DNA of 64,000 nt from JALZCH01 sp036387135 (GTDB lineage: Bacteria > Acidobacteriota > Blastocatellia > Pyrinomonadales > Pyrinomonadaceae): assembly GCA_036387135.1 (NCBI GenBank), contig DASVUH010000075.1, positions 21,378 through 85,377 of the forward strand, in the 5' to 3' direction. The translations under genes were made by a program, and so were the position numbers. The notes beneath the pieces are model-generated. The model worked only from the letters and a program-made list of their open reading frames with translations, searched no databases and had not been told where the DNA came from. The first letter of the stretch is position 1. Each line of letters starts with the position of its first letter. Positions 53,453 to 61,827 of this stretch are shown here, piece by piece.

Positions 53453-55975
53453 TTACTTTTGTTCAAGCCCTAATTTTTGAACGATTTGTTCGAGCGCCGC
53501 CAGACGCTGCTGTAAAGAGTTGACCTCAGCTTTCAGCGTTTCGACTTCCGAAGTTTTTTGCTGGAGCTGCGCGTCTAATTCTTTGACCGCTGCGAGCGAA
53601 ACGCCAGCCAGATCCTGCACGCCGATTGATTTGTCGTCGGTCCCGAGTCCGAATTCTTTATGGAAATCCTCAGCCATCGGTCCCAGGTGACGCACTTTAT
53701 TTCCTTCGGTGATGTAATTCCATGTTGAAACCGGCACTTTTCGCAATCTCGACAAAACATCTGTTCCGTTGACCGGAAGGAAATTTTCTTTTGTGAAACG
53801 GCTCGAAGTGCAGTTGAAAACGCCGCTTCCCGCCGGAAGATTGCAGCCGGTCGTGCCGCCCAAGTTCGTGCGGAAACGAAAACCGCCGGTCGCGCGCGCC
53901 GCAAATTCGTTGTTAGCGGTGTTTCTGAAAGTGTCGGCGCTCGCCGTAGCCGAGCCGTCGCTCCAGACAAACGTGCCGGTAAAACCGTTGTTCGTGGCGA
54001 ATTTGCCCATCGCCGTCGTGTGATCCTGATCGGCGGTGACGTTGTAACCGATGGCAACGGCGGCGAGACCTCTAATGTTAAAAGTGTCCGGGTCGCATTT
54101 GCCGTTAATCAACGGTCCGCCCGACCGGGCTTTATTGCCGAAAGCGACGCCGTAGGTGTCGCAAACGTGATTTCCAGCGCCAGCCGAGAAACCTGCCGCG
54201 CCTTTGACTTCGTTGCCGCTGCCGAAAGCGATGCTGCTTGTGCTGCGGGCAAAGTTAGTGTCGCCGAATGCAAACGCATAAAGTCCTTCTGCGGTCGAAT
54301 TGCTGCCGCCCGCCCATGAGAAGAAACCAACGGTCGCATCGTCCCACTCGTTGTCGGCGTAACCCGAACGAAATGCGCCTTTGTAAGAATCCCAGGATGT
54401 GCGATAGCCTTTGCCCTGCATCGGAGAAACGCCGATGCCCAGATTTCCTGTGGCGACAAAGCTGCCGTTTTGAAAAACTTTGAACCAAGCCGGCGTATGT
54501 CCGCCCGGTCCCGAACAGCAAGTGCTGCCGCCGCGCAAATTAATCATCGGAGCGGTTCCGTTGGCATCACCGACCGAAAGCTGTTCGGCGCCGGGAACGA
54601 ATTTAACGAAATTTGCGTCGGTATATGCCTTATTAGTCGCGTCGCCCGCGTTTACCGGGTTCCCGACGTTCGTTATGAGTGCGTTGTTGGCAGATAGCCC
54701 CGCACCGAAGACGTTCAAGCCAGTCCAATTGTTGGCACCATTCAGTCTGGCAATGTTGAATGACAGCCGGTTTTCGCTGATAACTCCGGCGGTCGTCGGA
54801 TCATTAATAGCGCTAACGATGCTGGTGCCGGTCATTGTTCCGCCAGAACCAGTCGGGGCAGTCGTCATACTCGTTCCATCAGGAAAAACGAGCGCGCTTC
54901 CGGCTCCGGTCAGCTTGATATTACCTGCAACGTCGAGCCTGGCGGCAGGCGTTGTTGTTCCAATACCGACGTTACCCGAAGGCTTGATGGACATCCGAAG
55001 CTGATCCAGTCCGGTAAAGAAGAGAACTGAACCCTCGTTGCCTACCGGCGAAGCTACGTCGCCGGCAGAGATGGAAATCAATCCGCGTTGGTTCGGAATT
55101 GCTGAATAGCTATTGCCGCGCATAGCTAAATACGATCCGCTGTTGCTCGAGAAAGTTGGAGTTGAACTGGCAAGTATCCCAAGCGTTTTCGCATTGCTGT
55201 CTGTAAAAATCAGGTTCCTTTCTACGACATTGCTGGCGGTGGCGGTCATTTGAATATTGCCGCCATTGACTATCATGTTACCGCCCGATTCCGAAAGGAC
55301 GGAATCGCCGAGTGTGCCGTTAGTATCGAGCCACTTCGTGATTCGATTCGTAGTTCCCGTTCCGGCTAAATTTGCTGTCGCACTGGAAGCGGCAGCCGAT
55401 TTCATGACCGTACCGTCATCGAAAACGATGCCTCCGACAGCGATTTTCCCGTTTTCATCGCGTTTCACGATTGTTTCGGGTGCATTAGCGGTGGAAGCGT
55501 TGGCGGCAGTTGCATCTGTTTGCGGACTTGAGACATAGCCGGACAGATTGCCGTTGAAAGTTTCCGAATTAGCAGCCGAATTTGCCCGAACCGCATACGG
55601 CGCCGAAGCTATTTCCTGACGCGGGTTAAGCGGAGTGTAATTCGCCTCGCCTGCGCGACGAATGCTGATTTCCAAATACCTTTCTCCGCCGTCGAACGCT
55701 GCCGCGCCGAAATCGAGCTGAACGGTGAAACTGCCGTTTGTTACGTTCGCAGTCAAATCGGCGATTGGCGCGCCGATTTGATTGCCGCCCGAAACGGCGT
55801 CAAAGAGCTTAAACTGAAATTGATAAGCGCCGTTCGCGCCCTGTCCGGCGTCCGCCAGACGACCTTGATAACTAAACGACGTGGTTTGCGCCGACGCGGT
55901 CGCGCCAGTTAACAGAAACATTGTCAAAACTGCGATAAGTGCGAATTTGTATTTAAATAAATCTTGAATTTTCAT
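53453..55975 (-). CDS. Secreted fibre-like protein with YadA-type head repeats and S74 chaperone domain
   Basis: An 840-aa protein with a signal peptide (FALIAVLTMFLLTGATASAQ). Residues 30-150 form a beta-sandwich (FSYQGRLADAGQG, ASAPYAVRANSA) known from S74 proteins of Acidobacteria. The middle has trimeric YadA-head-like motifs (STAEGLYAFAFGD, SIAFGSGNEV, AVAIGYNVTADQD), and the end is an intramolecular chaperone domain: SSRFTKENFLPV, LRKVPVSTWNYI, HLGPMAEDFHKEF and a coiled coil. In phages the S74 domain cleaves itself off after trimerisation. GGAGG ribosome binding site. Probably a surface fibre or adhesin. Confidence 0.85.
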   Translation of the reverse strand: MKIQDLFKYKFALIAVLTMFLLTGATASAQTTSFSYQGRLADAGQGANGAYQFQFKLFDAVSGGNQIGAPIADLTANVTNGSFTVQLDFGAAAFDGGERYLEISIRRAGEANYTPLNPRQEIASAPYAVRANSAANSETFNGNLSGYVSSPQTDATAANASTANAPETIVKRDENGKIAVGGIVFDDGTVMKSAAASSATANLAGTGTTNRITKWLDTNGTLGDSVLSESGGNMIVNGGNIQMTATASNVVERNLIFTDSNAKTLGILASSTPTFSSNSGSYLAMRGNSYSAIPNQRGLISISAGDVASPVGNEGSVLFFTGLDQLRMSIKPSGNVGIGTTTPAARLDVAGNIKLTGAGSALVFPDGTSMTTAPTGSGGTMTGTSIVSAINDPTTAGVISENRLSFNIARLNGANNWTGLNVFGAGLSANNALITNVGNPVNAGDATNKAYTDANFVKFVPGAEQLSVGDANGTAPMINLRGGSTCCSGPGGHTPAWFKVFQNGSFVATGNLGIGVSPMQGKGYRTSWDSYKGAFRSGYADNEWDDATVGFFSWAGGSNSTAEGLYAFAFGDTNFARSTSSIAFGSGNEVKGAAGFSAGAGNHVCDTYGVAFGNKARSGGPLINGKCDPDTFNIRGLAAVAIGYNVTADQDHTTAMGKFATNNGFTGTFVWSDGSATASADTFRNTANNEFAARATGGFRFRTNLGGTTGCNLPAGSGVFNCTSSRFTKENFLPVNGTDVLSRLRKVPVSTWNYITEGNKVRHLGPMAEDFHKEFGLGTDDKSIGVQDLAGVSLAAVKELDAQLQQKTSEVETLKAEVNSLQQRLAALEQIVQKLGLEQK

Positions 55976-56111
55976 AGCCCCTCCGGTTTCTACCGTTTAT
56001 CCATTCCGCTTCGCTTATAAAAAATATGAATTTGCAAAGCCGAATTTCCTTGTCAATATGTAACGCGCAGTATTTTGGTATTAAGGGTCAGCCGGGTGAA
56101 ACCTTCAAATG

Positions 56112-56141
56112 AAAAAGGCAGGCTCGAACGCCCGCCTTTTT
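56112..56141 (-). terminator. Terminator after the PQQ/dockerin gene
   Basis: On the minus strand AAAAAGGCGGG pairs with CCTGCCTTTTT (one mismatch) around a short GC-containing loop, followed by five T. It lies about 65 bases beyond the stop at 56205 and before the divergently placed promoter region of the S74 gene. Confidence 0.75.
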
Positions 56142-56204
56142 CCTGAAATTTGCAGTTTATGCTTGCTTATCTATTGGTTTTTCGCTTTCTTCCCCGGCAG
56201 CAAG

Positions 56205-58817
56205 CTAATTACCCGAAGGCGTCCAGCTTCCGTTTACATCTCCAATTAGAAAGGCTTCATAATTTTGATTCGAGGCTGAATTTGAAACCGAATTGTACGG
56301 GCGCGAAATCGGCGAAAATTTCCAATTACCTATTTCCCCGGTAAAGTCAGTCTGCCTGTTTGCCGCGACAAATCGCAAAATCTGCGTGGCGTCAAACGGT
56401 GTGATCTCGTCGTCGTTGCTGGTATCGGCGGCAATTTTTTGATTTTCCGTTAATGCGCAGTTCGCTGGTCCGGCTGCAATGCAGCGCAAGATGAGAGTTG
56501 CGTCAAAAGGAGAAATACCGTTGATGTTTCCTGTCTTTGAAGGCGTAACCGTGTAATTACCCCCTGCCGTTAAACCCGATATTTGATAAAAACCCGAATT
56601 GTTGCTCGCTGCCGAAAGCTGCGGCGTTCCGACTGCATTTAAATTTACGCCCGGAACAAGCGTTGCCGGTGTAATCGCGTAATTGATTGTTCCCGAAACC
56701 GTAACGCTGACAAGCCGAAAAGTCGCCGTATATGTTGCGGCTGTCGCGGGAGTCGTAATTGTATGCGCTTGCGCGCCGCCATCCGACCAGGATTGAAAAG
56801 CGTATTGATTTCCGTTTACTGTCTGCGTCGGAGCATTGACGTTTAATCCGTAACCGTCCCAGGAAACAACTGTTGTTCCGCCAGCCACATTTGTGCCGTT
56901 GACGGTTAAATTCAAACCTGCGGGATTAGTTGCAAATGTCACATTTACTTTACGCGGGTAAAAATATCTCGTTACGGTCGTGGTCAGATTGGTTGAATCG
57001 GTGGCGGTCAAACGGATTTCCAGAAAGCTGGCAGTCGCAGCCGCCAAATCTTCGGGAGCGGGTGCTGTAAAAGTGATGTTGTTGCCGGAGGTTGGCGGCA
57101 AAAATGGATGCGTGTGGTCGTTGTTGTGGTGGAGCAGGACTTCCCACGTCAACGCGCTTGAAGGCAAATTGCCGTCCTGCGGATCGGTTGCGCTGCCTTG
57201 CAGAGTGATTGTTTCGCCGACGCGGAACAATTGAGTCGCGGTCGGAGAAGTAATCGTTGGTGTTGGCGCGCCGTTGCCGACATCAATTCTGACGGTCGCC
57301 GTATCGCTGCCGCCTCGTCCGTCCGTGACGGTGACTATGGCGTTATAAGTTCCGTTTGTTACATAGCTATGCGTGGGAGTCGCGCCGTTTCCGGTTGTTC
57401 CGTCGCCGAAATTCCAGGAGAAGGAAAGCGTGTCACCATCTGCATCGCTGCTCGCAGAAGCATTAAAACTAACATTTAGCGGCGCACTGCCAGAACTCGG
57501 ATTGGCGGTCGCCGAAGCGACCGGACTGCGGTTTGCCGTGCCGGTGTAGCGGATTCGGCGCACTTGTCCGCCGTTGGTGTAATTCGTGTAATAAAGCGCT
57601 TGCGTTGATTGATACGGTCCGAAAATCAGCGATGTCACGCTGCCTGTGCTTGAAGCGTTGAACTCGCTCGCCGTGTAGCCGCCCGTACCATTTGGTTTAA
57701 TTCTGAAAATCTTGCCGCAAACGTATTCGCCGAAAAGATAAGAGTCGTCGTATTCGCTCGACCAGACGCCGTTCGGGACAAACGCGCCGCCCGTAATCGA
57801 GTTTCCGCTGACCGTATTGGCGACACAGCCGCGCGGGTAATCGAAAATCGGATTGGTCATTCCGGCGGGCGGCGCGCCGCAGTCGGTCGTCGAACCGTTG
57901 GCGCAGTGACCTTCGCGGACGTTCCAGCCGTAGTCGGCGCCCACCGCGCCTTCGTCAATTTCTTCCCAAGCTCCTTGTCCGACATCGTTGATGAAAAATC
58001 TGGTAACGGAAGCGTTCGAGTCGAAAGCAATGCGAAAAGGATTTCGCAGCCCGCTTGCAAAAGTTTCCTGACACCAATTGCCCGCTGTCGTAATACCCGT
58101 CGCGTTGCAGCGTCCGCTGTTTGCGCCTTGAAACGGGTTTCCCGAAGGAATCGCTCCGTCGCGCGTGATTCGCAATATTTTGCCCAAAAGAACGTGCTTG
58201 TCGCGCGCCGCGTCGTTTGCTCCCGCGCCGCCGGAATTGCCAGCGTAATCCGCGCCGCCGTCGCCGACCGAGATGTAGAGCAAGCCGTCTTTGCCGAAAT
58301 GCAAATCGCCGCCGTTATGGTTGCCGTTCGGGGAGTGGATATTGTCTATCAAAATCGTTTCGCTCGCCGTGTTAATAATATTGTTATCGCCGAGCACAAA
58401 ACGCGAAACGCGATTGACCGGATTGCTGGCGTTCGTCGGCTGTCCGGTCGGGCAGACGTTGTTTTTGTTAAAGGTGTAGAAAAAATAAACGTAACGATTC
58501 GTCGTAAATTGCGGGTCAACCGCGACGCCGAGCAAACCGCGCTCGCTGTTGGTGCAAAGCCGGGAACTAAGATCAACGGCGGGTGTTGCGAGCAGCGAGC
58601 CGTTTTGATAAACCCGCACTTGTCCGCCCTGCGTTGTAATGAGCAGGCGACCGTCCGGCGTAAAAGCGAGCGCAGTCGGAGCGCCGACGCTAGTGACCAG
58701 CTCGTCCGTAAAACCGCTCGGCAAAGCCGACACATCGGCGACTGAAAATTTAAACGATAAAAGTAAGGCGGCGAGAAAACAAAAAGCGAAGGTTGCGACG
58801 GCGATTCGTGAAAGCAT
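56205..58817 (-). CDS. Secreted sGDH-like beta-propeller with PKD, Ig-like and dockerin-like modules
   Basis: An 870-aa exported protein (signal peptide up to about residue 28). Residues 35-430 form a six-bladed soluble-glucose-dehydrogenase-type propeller (GLLGVAVDPQF, SPNGNHNGGDLHFGKDGLLYISVGDGG, NPFRIAFD), a possible aldose oxidase using PQQ. A PKD domain (430-520) with YTWNFGDG-like motifs, beta-sandwich domains, and a C-terminal dockerin-like pair (GISPFDATLILRCIAA and DDEITPFDATQILRFVAA) follow. It shares an exact 140-bp stretch with the gene at 63572. Terminator and ribosome binding site (GAGG) are both visible. Confidence 0.85.
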   Translation of the reverse strand: MLSRIAVATFAFCFLAALLLSFKFSVADVSALPSGFTDELVTSVGAPTALAFTPDGRLLITTQGGQVRVYQNGSLLATPAVDLSSRLCTNSERGLLGVAVDPQFTTNRYVYFFYTFNKNNVCPTGQPTNASNPVNRVSRFVLGDNNIINTASETILIDNIHSPNGNHNGGDLHFGKDGLLYISVGDGGADYAGNSGGAGANDAARDKHVLLGKILRITRDGAIPSGNPFQGANSGRCNATGITTAGNWCQETFASGLRNPFRIAFDSNASVTRFFINDVGQGAWEEIDEGAVGADYGWNVREGHCANGSTTDCGAPPAGMTNPIFDYPRGCVANTVSGNSITGGAFVPNGVWSSEYDDSYLFGEYVCGKIFRIKPNGTGGYTASEFNASSTGSVTSLIFGPYQSTQALYYTNYTNGGQVRRIRYTGTANRSPVASATANPSSGSAPLNVSFNASASSDADGDTLSFSWNFGDGTTGNGATPTHSYVTNGTYNAIVTVTDGRGGSDTATVRIDVGNGAPTPTITSPTATQLFRVGETITLQGSATDPQDGNLPSSALTWEVLLHHNNDHTHPFLPPTSGNNITFTAPAPEDLAAATASFLEIRLTATDSTNLTTTVTRYFYPRKVNVTFATNPAGLNLTVNGTNVAGGTTVVSWDGYGLNVNAPTQTVNGNQYAFQSWSDGGAQAHTITTPATAATYTATFRLVSVTVSGTINYAITPATLVPGVNLNAVGTPQLSAASNNSGFYQISGLTAGGNYTVTPSKTGNINGISPFDATLILRCIAAGPANCALTENQKIAADTSNDDEITPFDATQILRFVAANRQTDFTGEIGNWKFSPISRPYNSVSNSASNQNYEAFLIGDVNGSWTPSGN
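56500..56639. repeat. Exact 140-bp repeat, first copy
   Basis: Every base of 56500-56639 is identical to 63861-64000, where the window ends; the repeat may be longer there. It lies in the coding region between the last beta-sandwich and the first dockerin-like unit. The flanks diverge, which suggests recent gene conversion or module shuffling. Confidence 0.9.
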
Positions 58818-58897
58818 AGTGAAAACCTCGATCTTCGGTGGAACGGTTATGTTTTATTAAATCAAACATAACAAAAATCTTTGATTGCAGGCAAAAT

Positions 58898-58933
58898 TTT
58901 CGGCTTTAGCCTGAACGGCAGCTAAAGCCGAAA
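58898..58933 (-). terminator. Hairpin, possible terminator of the 59005 gene
   Basis: TTTCGGCTTTAGC (58898-58910) is a perfect 13-bp complement of GCTAAAGCCGAAA (58921-58933) with a 10-base loop, about 70 bases past the stop at 59005. The following bases are mixed A/T rather than a clean T run. It lies upstream of the 58817 gene start. Confidence 0.5.
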
Positions 58934-59004
58934 GGAACGATTTAATAAAACAAGTTAATAAAACAAGCGTCAATTCTATTTCAGCCATTCGTCAGTGTGT
59001 GGGT

Positions 59005-59709
59005 TTACTTTCCATTTACATTTGGTACTTGAATTTTAATATTCGCACTGTATTGATTGATTTCCAGCTTTTTGACTCGGATATTTAAGCTTGGATAGTT
59101 TTCAACTCCTTCTACTCGCAAAAGCATGCCGTTTCTGCTAAACCAATAGCGTGTTTGTTCATCCGTCTCTGTAAATCGTTTCCGAAAATAGCTGGCGCGC
59201 TTTCCGCTTACTTCGTATATAAAAACCGGTTTTCCTTCTAAGATTGATTCTCCAATGAATGTGTAAACCTGCGGTATAGGTTTAACGCCGCTGCCGCTTC
59301 CGACTGCTGAGCCGTAACCGGCTTCTGGATCTAATACCCATACTCCATTTGTATCCATTCGATAGCGATCATCTTTGATCATCATAAAGCCTGTTCTTGA
59401 AATGCCTTCCGATGTTTTGGTTTCCGTTACTATTCGCGAGCCGAGCGGATAAGCTGATTCATAAACTGTTTTAGTGGTCTCAACGGGAACTGTTTCCGAA
59501 TTAGAAAATACTTCTTCAACTGTTATGGTTCGAAAGGGTTGTGACTCTAATTTTTGGTGTGCTTTATACCTTAGAATACCAAATTCATCCTCGGTTATTG
59601 TTCGCATCGGTTTGGCGCGAGGCTGTTGTGTTGCATTTTGAGCCGAAACAATCTGGCAAGCCAGCATGGAAATTGTAATAGTCGCAACAATTAAATTGAA
59701 AATCTTCAT
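59005..59709 (-). CDS. Secreted protein of unknown function
   Basis: A 234-aa protein. The N-terminus (MKIFNLIVATITISMLACQIVSAQ) is a signal peptide with a cleavage site after SAQ; the Cys at 18 is probably too far from a lipobox to indicate a lipoprotein. The ATG is preceded by AGGAG at 8 bases. The mature part is beta-rich, with YRMDTNGVWVLD and RVKKLEINQYSANIKI near the end. It resembles the many uncharacterised periplasmic proteins of this phylum, without a family name I can give. Confidence 0.7.
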   Translation of the reverse strand: MKIFNLIVATITISMLACQIVSAQNATQQPRAKPMRTITEDEFGILRYKAHQKLESQPFRTITVEEVFSNSETVPVETTKTVYESAYPLGSRIVTETKTSEGISRTGFMMIKDDRYRMDTNGVWVLDPEAGYGSAVGSGSGVKPIPQVYTFIGESILEGKPVFIYEVSGKRASYFRKRFTETDEQTRYWFSRNGMLLRVEGVENYPSLNIRVKKLEINQYSANIKIQVPNVNGK

Positions 59710-60018
59710 ATCTTATTCTCCTGTTTCTGTCTATCGGTAAATTGTTTGACGAAGCATTTCCGCAATTACATAGGTTTTGTAAAGCAAAAAGCTTTTCAAC
59801 CTATAAGGCGTAAAAAGACGAAGAAACCGCTAATGACAAATGCAGGATTTTTGCTTAAAAAATCGTTGTTTTGATTTTACAGAGCAGGCGTTTTAGCTTA
59901 TTATCCGTCTGCCTGCAAGTAGTTTTATTTTTTTCATTGCAAATATAGTCATTCCGATACACGCGCTTGTTTTAGACATATCTGAATAGCGGGTCATTTA
60001 AGGCGAAGGTACAAGAAA
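59710..60018. other. Divergent intergenic region with a nested hairpin
   Basis: It separates the divergent genes at 59709 and 60019. The only element I see is a nested inverted repeat at 59770-59804: ATAGGTT with AACCTAT outside, and AAAGC with GCTTT inside. It could regulate either gene. A ribosome binding site (AAGG) lies about 10 bases before 60019. No coding sequence found. Confidence 0.5.
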
Positions 60019-60732
60019 ATGGAATTAAATAAATGGGCGGATCAGGAAAGAATTTGGTCTCCAGGAATTACAGTACCGGCAATGAATCTTGCGGTTGACC
60101 ATCTTAAACAATTTCTTACAGCCGAAAATCTTATTCTCGATGTCGGAAGCGGGCAGGGACAGATTGCCGGATATATTGCTCAAAGCGGAGCAACGGCAGT
60201 TGGAATTGACATTGATCCGGGATTTCTAAGCTACGCCCGTAATCGCTATTCGACCCCGCATTTTATCCAAGCCGGCGGCGAAGCTCTTCCATTTAAAAAC
60301 GAAAGCTTCGATGGCGTATTTTCCTACAGCACATTTCAATATACAGAGCGAAAAGCGGCTCTGGCTGAATGCGCAAGAGTTTTGAAAAAAGGAGGGCGTT
60401 TTGCGTGTGTCGAAAATTTAGCGGGAAATCCAGTGGCAAAAGCTTTCCGCTTGTGGGCGAAAACATCGAAGCACCGATATTCCACCTTCCAAATCCCTAA
60501 AAATCATTTGCGATGGTCTGAGCAAAAAGTTTACGAGCAGTTCTTTTCAAACGTCACTTATCAACTTTTTTATATAGCAACTCCAATGCTGGCATCGTTA
60601 AATTCACAATCAAACGGATTTAAAAGCAAATTGTTTTCCGCGATAAGCAGTTTGGATGAATTGGTTTTAAAAAATTTTGCTTTTGCTAAGCGTTTTGCCT
60701 GGCTGGCGGTTATTTGCGGGGAGAAAGTATAA
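60019..60732 (+). CDS. Class I SAM-dependent methyltransferase
   Basis: A 237-aa Methyltransf_11-type protein: LDVGSGQGQIAGYIA (40-54), VGIDIDPGFLSYA, LPFKNESFDGVFSYSTFQYTERKAALAECARVLKKGG. The C-terminal third is less typical and could bind a lipid or sugar acceptor. It has its own promoter region and is flanked by AT-rich minus-strand genes, so it is separate from the main glycan locus but may modify its products. The acceptor is unknown. Confidence 0.82.
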   Translation: MELNKWADQERIWSPGITVPAMNLAVDHLKQFLTAENLILDVGSGQGQIAGYIAQSGATAVGIDIDPGFLSYARNRYSTPHFIQAGGEALPFKNESFDGVFSYSTFQYTERKAALAECARVLKKGGRFACVENLAGNPVAKAFRLWAKTSKHRYSTFQIPKNHLRWSEQKVYEQFFSNVTYQLFYIATPMLASLNSQSNGFKSKLFSAISSLDELVLKNFAFAKRFAWLAVICGEKV

Positions 60733-60876
60733 AAACCAGTATTACAATTGACCTGAATATTGATTATTATTCCGCCGATATTCAATTCGCCTTTGAAGGG
60801 TACTCATCAAACCCAATCAACTCTCTGCCGTTAAAGATTAAATAAGTGATGTCTTGGCGTGTGTTTTCCAGGTTGA

Positions 60877-61761
60877 TTACAGTCGGCTGGAATTGTCTTT
60901 ATACGGTTCTATAACTTTTTCCATTTCCTCACAAAAAATAAATTCTTTTTTAATCCCATCAAATATTGACAACGTTTTCTGCTTTCCAAATTCATCCATA
61001 GCCGTATTTATCGCCGCGACATAGCGGTCTAAAACAGAATAAAAAGTAAGACAATGTTTGTAATAAGCTTTTTTAGGAAAGAAATGTTTTTTTCTGTCCA
61101 GACTTTCGATGTAATTAGGGCGGCTGCTAAAGTCAGTTCCGAAATAAAAAGTGTTATTTGCTTTGGTGATGGCAGTGTAACCGGCAAAACGTTTTTTTAT
61201 TCTTTTGACATATACAAGCTCATTTTCTTTTATTTGCCATTGGTCTAGTAATTTTAAAGTGTCGCCGGTTGTAACAAAAACAGTGCCGGAAATGTTGCAA
61301 TAATAAATCGCGTGAATGTGGCGAACGCCGGAGATTTGGTTGTAGAAATTATGAATAGTGCATGCGTTTTTTGTGATATGTGCAATTCGAGCTGAATTGT
61401 CTGCGTATTCACCAATAATTAAAGAATCATCGGTTTTGGCAATGCTTTCAATTCGAGCTACGGCAAAATCAGAGGGCAATGATCGAACATCGTATTGTTC
61501 ACCAAACTTACTTATGAGTTGTTCTCTCGTATAAAAAAAACCATATAAATACTGCGAACAAAAATTGTCAATAATCACCCGCAATTCCTCATCATCAACA
61601 GTCCTGATCGGCGACGGCGGACGAAATAAAACGCAATAACCCCCATAAGCCATTTCATACGCTCGTTTTTCTTTTAAGATCTGTGCTGCGGCTTTAAATA
61701 AAAAGCGAATCTTTTTTGTTTTTTTAAACGATTCAATGTTCTGAGTCACAGTAGCTTGCAT
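60877..61761 (-). CDS. Protein of unknown function
   Basis: A 294-aa protein, no signal peptide. A good ribosome binding site (GGAGG, 8 bases) precedes the ATG at 61761. The core has repeating short strand motifs (DSLIIGEYADNSARIAHI, RHIHAIYYCNISGTVFVTTGD, NNTFYFGTDFSSRPNYIESL), which suggests a beta-propeller such as a sialidase or glycosidase-like fold, but no catalytic motif is clear. The gene is AT-rich. It shares its strand and spacing with the paralogous membrane protein gene at 61828 and may form an operon with it. Confidence 0.6.
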   Translation of the reverse strand: MQATVTQNIESFKKTKKIRFLFKAAAQILKEKRAYEMAYGGYCVLFRPPSPIRTVDDEELRVIIDNFCSQYLYGFFYTREQLISKFGEQYDVRSLPSDFAVARIESIAKTDDSLIIGEYADNSARIAHITKNACTIHNFYNQISGVRHIHAIYYCNISGTVFVTTGDTLKLLDQWQIKENELVYVKRIKKRFAGYTAITKANNTFYFGTDFSSRPNYIESLDRKKHFFPKKAYYKHCLTFYSVLDRYVAAINTAMDEFGKQKTLSIFDGIKKEFIFCEEMEKVIEPYKDNSSRL

Positions 61762-61827
61762 CTTGTTTCCTCCACTTTTAACGTAAATAACGAGCGATGC
61801 GAAATGTGTTTGTGCGGCGCAATCAAT

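Noticed and set aside
54480..55538. Plus-strand open frames of 93-174 codons opposite the S74 gene
   Set aside because: They lie entirely within the conserved S74 protein gene in the opposite orientation and are Pro/Ser/Ala-rich shadow products.
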